NCBI GenBank assembly: GCA_947628025.1
Contig: CANQYH010000145.1
Coordinates: 1 to 7,982 of the forward strand
Origin: an uncultured Lachnospiraceae bacterium
GTDB taxonomy: Bacteria > Bacillota > Clostridia > Lachnospirales > Lachnospiraceae
Direction: 5' to 3'
DNA: 7,982 nt
The position numbers and the translations under genes were made by a program. Shown here piece after piece: positions 5,348-7,982 of this stretch (the stretch's first letter is position 1; each line of letters begins with the position of its first letter). The notes under the pieces were generated by a model. The model made no database searches, was not told where the DNA came from, and saw only the letters and a program-made list of their open reading frames with translations.

Positions 5348-6478
5348 TTATTCCCACAAGAGCAGATTCTGGAACCGGACCTCTCCTGCCGCACTCTCTG
5401 CGATCACATAAGCATGGCTGCCGTTTTCATTGGAACGGAGCTGATAGGCTTCTCCCGTTTTATCCAGCGTCCAGCGTTCATCCAGTACCAGCACTCCCTT
5501 TGATACCGTCATGTTCCAGGTAGCGGTTTCTCCCTGGGCATTGGCCGTCTCGTAAAGTATATCCCCGTACATCAGATCATCCACGAAAAGCCCCTCTCTG
5601 CGGACCGTCTGATTCTCCTGCCCGGAACCGTCATAATAACAGTAGCCCACGGTCCCGTATCCATACATGGAACCATCATGCCAGTTTCCTGCCGCATAAT
5701 CGTACCTGGGATAATCCAAATGGACCGTCTGCAGCGCCGTGACCATACCATCCGGACTGCCATGCGCAAAATCGCCGTAAAATACCAGCGACGATTTTTT
5801 GAGCGCCAGCCCGCGTCCCTCCAGCTCCGTATACAGGCTGCCGTTCTGATACAAATATACCTGCCCGTCCATCACGTCATAAAAAAGCTCCGCCAGAGCG
5901 TCTTTCTGTTCCTCCATCAACCGGGCGCAGGCCTCCATCTGTCCGCCCGCCAGCGCCTCGGATATCTTATTCAAGAGCTCCGCCTGTTCTTCCGTCAGTT
6001 CCGGCCCACGTTTCATCTCCGCCTCGCTCTCGGCGATGCTCTCCTCCACGCTTTCGGCTACGCTGGCGATCAGGCTCTCCTCCCAGGCCCGGAGGCTTTC
6101 GCTCTCCGCCAGATCCCGCAGACTTTCACTCTCTGCCAGGGCGATCCGGCTCTCGTTCTCCTCCGCAGCACGGCTGGACTCTTTCCCGATCTGACCTCTC
6201 TCCTCCCAACGTGCCAGCCACACTGCTCCGGCTGCCGCCAAAATCATCAGGCATACCGCTCCGGCCCACCGGATGCGCTCCCGCCATCCAGGCTCCCGCG
6301 GGGCCGGCCTTTTCCGGGACTCCCATTTTTCCCGGAGATCCATCGTTTTCTGTTTCAGGACTCCCATATCCAGCCTTTTCCAGAATTGAATCTTCTCCCA
6401 GTCGAAACCGCCCTGCGCCGGTTCGCTCCGGGGTTTTCGTTTTTCCTCGTCGGACTTCCCCCAATCCGGCCGTTTCAT
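5348..6478 (-). CDS. Single-pass membrane protein with coiled-coil stalk and MORN-like repeats
   Basis: A 376-residue protein, not recognised as a named family. Residues 1-70 are a basic cytoplasmic region rich in Lys, Arg and Trp. Residues 71-90 (WAGAVCLMILAAAGAVWLAR) are one transmembrane helix. Residues 95-200 are a Glu/Ser/Leu-rich coiled coil with two exact-register copies of LAESESLR(D/A) at 114-131 and looser copies after. Residues 205-330 hold MORN-like units: YGDFAHGSPDGMVTA (234-248), YAAGNWHDGSMYGYGTVGY (261-279), REGLFVDDLMYGDILYE (294-310). Topology with the positive side in would place the repeats outside the cell. The start at 6478 has AAAGGTG about 5 nt upstream; an ATG at 6499 touches AGGA directly and is unlikely. 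It follows glnS by 88 bp, across a terminator. MORN repeats can bind lipids or act as scaffolds; the role here is unknown. Confidence 0.85.
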   Translation of the reverse strand: MKRPDWGKSDEEKRKPRSEPAQGGFDWEKIQFWKRLDMGVLKQKTMDLREKWESRKRPAPREPGWRERIRWAGAVCLMILAAAGAVWLARWEERGQIGKESSRAAEENESRIALAESESLRDLAESESLRAWEESLIASVAESVEESIAESEAEMKRGPELTEEQAELLNKISEALAGGQMEACARLMEEQKDALAELFYDVMDGQVYLYQNGSLYTELEGRGLALKKSSLVFYGDFAHGSPDGMVTALQTVHLDYPRYDYAAGNWHDGSMYGYGTVGYCYYDGSGQENQTVRREGLFVDDLMYGDILYETANAQGETATWNMTVSKGVLVLDERWTLDKTGEAYQLRSNENGSHAYVIAESAAGEVRFQNLLLWE

Positions 6479-6505
6479 GCTATCACCTTTCCATTTCATT
6501 CCTGC

Positions 6506-6545
6506 AAAAAAGGCTGACCCGCCGGTACTTCACGTTTCAGCCTTT
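6506..6545 (-). terminator. Rho-independent terminator of glnS
   Basis: On the minus strand AAAGGCTGA (6537-6545) pairs perfectly with TCAGCCTTT (6509-6517) over a 19-nt loop, with a TTTTTT tract (6506-6511) overlapping the stem foot. It starts about 21 nt past the glnS stop and ends only 28 nt before the start codon of the next gene. Confidence 0.85.
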
Positions 6546-6566
6546 CGATCCGATCTGCATAAATAG

Positions 6567-7982
6567 TTATTTCTCCAGCTTAAACGAACTCTTCAGCGAT
6601 ACGATCCGGTTAAACACCAGCGCGTCCGGCCTGCTGTCCTTGCAGTCCACACAGAAATAGCCGTTGCGCATAAACTGGAAACTGTCGTACGCTTTCGCCT
6701 CTTTTAACGCCGGCTCCACATAACATTCTTTAAGAACTGTCAGAGAATTCGGGTTTAAATTCAGCGTTCCGTCCGCATTGAGCTTGCCTTTCTCCTCATC
6801 CACAATATTCTCGTACAGGCGGCACTCCACCTTTTCCGCAGCCGGTACGGAGACCCAATGGATCGTCCCTTTTACTTTTCTGCCCGTAAATCCCGAACCG
6901 CTTTTCGTCTCCGGGTCATAGACGGCGTGAACGACCGTTACACGCCCTTCCTCGTCTTTCTCGCAGCCGGTACAGGTCACGAAATAGGCCCCCATGAGAC
7001 GGACCTCATTGCCGGGGAACAGCCGGAAGTATTTCTTCGGCGGCGTCTCCATGAAATCCTCGCGCTCGATATAAAGTTCCCGGGAAAACGGCACCTGGCG
7101 CTCGCCCAGCGATTCATTCTCCAGGTTATTCGGAATCGAGAGCATCTCCGTCTGCCCCTCCGGATAATTGTCGATCACCAGTTTCACCGGATCCAGGATC
7201 GCCATCATCCGGGGCCGTTTCAGCTTCAGATCCTCGCGGATGCAGTACTCTAACAGCGCATAATCCACGGAACTGTTGGCTTTTGCCACGCCTACCAGCT
7301 CCACAAATTTCTGGATCGACTCCGGCGTATAACCGCGCCTCCTGAGCGCGGCGATCGACACCAGACGCGGGTCGTCCCAGCCGTCCACGATCCCGTCTTC
7401 TACCAGCTTCTTGATATAACGCTTGCCTGTGACCACGTTCGTCAGATAGAGCTTCGCAAATTCGATCTGCCGCGGCGGGTTCTCAAACTCGCACTCCCGC
7501 ACCACCCAGTCGTAGAGCGGCCGGTGGTCCTCAAATTCCAGCGTACAGATGGAATGGGTGATGTGCTCCACCGCGTCCTCGATGGGGTGGGCGAAATCAT
7601 ACATCGGATAGATGCACCATTTGTCCCCGGTATTGTGGTGGGTCATATGGGCCACCCGGTAAATGACCGGGTCACGCATGTTGATATTCGGGCTCGCCAT
7701 GTCGATCTTAGCTCGAAGCACCTTCTCGCCATCGGCGTACTTGCCCTCCTTCATCTCCTCGAAAAGCTTTAAGTTCTCCTCCACGCTGCGGTTCCGGTAG
7801 GGGCTCTCCTTGCCAGGTGTCGTGAAATCGCCCCTGTACGCCTTGATCTCGTCGGCGCTTAAGTCGCAGACGAACGCCTTGCCCTTCTTAATCAGCAGCA
7901 CCGCGCACTCGTACATGGTCTCGAAATAATCCGACGCGAAGAACAGCCTGTCCTCGAAGTCCGCACCCAGCCACTTTACATC
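6567..7982 (-). CDS. glnS: Glutaminyl-tRNA synthetase, C-terminal part (5' end outside window)
   Basis: Class I aminoacyl-tRNA synthetase that charges tRNA-Gln with glutamine in the cytosol. The visible 471 residues are open to the right edge; about 80-90 N-terminal residues, including the HIGH motif, lie outside (usual length about 550). Markers include the class I core stretch KIDMASPNINMRDPVIYR, YPMYDFAHPIEDAVEHITHS, GWDDPRLVSIAALRRRGYTP, CIREDLK and DPVKLVIDNYPEG. After these come the two anticodon-binding beta-barrels, from about RQVPFSRELYIEREDF through RKVKGTIHWVS, to FNRIVSLKSSFKLEK. The KMSKS loop, LSKRK in the E. coli enzyme, reads VVTGKRYIKK (visible residues 183-192). Many Firmicutes lack GlnRS and use GatCAB instead; the wording here matches GlnRS seen in Lachnospiraceae, from memory. 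A terminator follows. Confidence 0.97.
   Translation of the reverse strand, partial: DVKWLGADFEDRLFFASDYFETMYECAVLLIKKGKAFVCDLSADEIKAYRGDFTTPGKESPYRNRSVEENLKLFEEMKEGKYADGEKVLRAKIDMASPNINMRDPVIYRVAHMTHHNTGDKWCIYPMYDFAHPIEDAVEHITHSICTLEFEDHRPLYDWVVRECEFENPPRQIEFAKLYLTNVVTGKRYIKKLVEDGIVDGWDDPRLVSIAALRRRGYTPESIQKFVELVGVAKANSSVDYALLEYCIREDLKLKRPRMMAILDPVKLVIDNYPEGQTEMLSIPNNLENESLGERQVPFSRELYIEREDFMETPPKKYFRLFPGNEVRLMGAYFVTCTGCEKDEEGRVTVVHAVYDPETKSGSGFTGRKVKGTIHWVSVPAAEKVECRLYENIVDEEKGKLNADGTLNLNPNSLTVLKECYVEPALKEAKAYDSFQFMRNGYFCVDCKDSRPDALVFNRIVSLKSSFKLEK

Noticed and set aside
4562..5394. Three long minus-strand frames (4562-5233, 4744-5394, 4854-5291)
   Set aside because: They arise from the stop-poor Ala/Lys/Glu codon repeats of the plus-strand gene. 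They read as Phe/Arg- or Ser/Ala-rich low complexity and cross a terminator.
5678..6660. Plus-strand frames over the MORN gene and glnS terminator (5678-6517, 6211-6660)
   Set aside because: They are antisense to the coiled-coil and MORN coding sequence and cross the glnS terminator; no translation signals support them.

Overview
The window looks like chromosomal DNA of a Gram-positive Clostridia member, most likely Lachnospiraceae. Evidence: moderate-GC coding sequence, strong AGGAGG-like ribosome binding sites, textbook TTGACA/TATAAT promoters, a glutaminyl-tRNA synthetase whose C-terminal wording resembles Lachnospiraceae enzymes as I remember them, and a secreted protein ending in the aromatic, Gly/Asp-rich cell-wall-binding repeat common in that family. 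The assignment is inference; no rRNA or other marker is present.

Layout. 1-890 (-): N-terminal two thirds of a MATE multidrug/cation antiporter, running off the left edge, with a consensus promoter at 913-941. 942-1352: a scarred intergenic region holding an orphan ribosome binding site with ATG, a nested palindrome (1094-1149), a 12-bp direct repeat, and the amputated start of a HEPN-type gene (1226-1366, -). 1353-1667 (-): an intact minimal nucleotidyltransferase (MNT), the usual partner of that HEPN protein. 1855-2697 (-): a DegV-family fatty-acid-binding protein with a perfect promoter. Divergent from it, 2985-3293 (+): a small XRE-type regulator preceded by AT-rich dyads. 3377-4252 (-): a secreted protein with a C-terminal cell-wall-binding repeat. 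4559-5197 (+): a membrane-anchored Ala/Lys/Glu-rich helical protein ending at a clear terminator. 5348-6478 (-): a single-pass membrane protein with a Ser/Glu coiled-coil stalk and MORN-like repeats. 6567-7982 (-): the C-terminal 471 residues of GlnRS (glnS), running off the right edge, with its own terminator.

The genes do not form one pathway. Most appear to be independent single-gene units, each with its own promoter or terminator. Three of them encode envelope proteins of unknown function (3377-4252, 4559-5197, 5348-6478). The clearest biological story is the decayed MNT/HEPN (MntA/HepT-like) pair, where the nucleotidyltransferase is complete and the HEPN partner stops after about 24 recognisable residues. 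I see no CRISPR array, tRNA, rRNA, transposase or complete novel multi-gene system. The points worth a second look are the MNT/HEPN scar and its palindrome, the MORN-repeat membrane protein, the altered KMSKS loop in GlnRS, and the DegV variant with a replaced ligand-binding motif.
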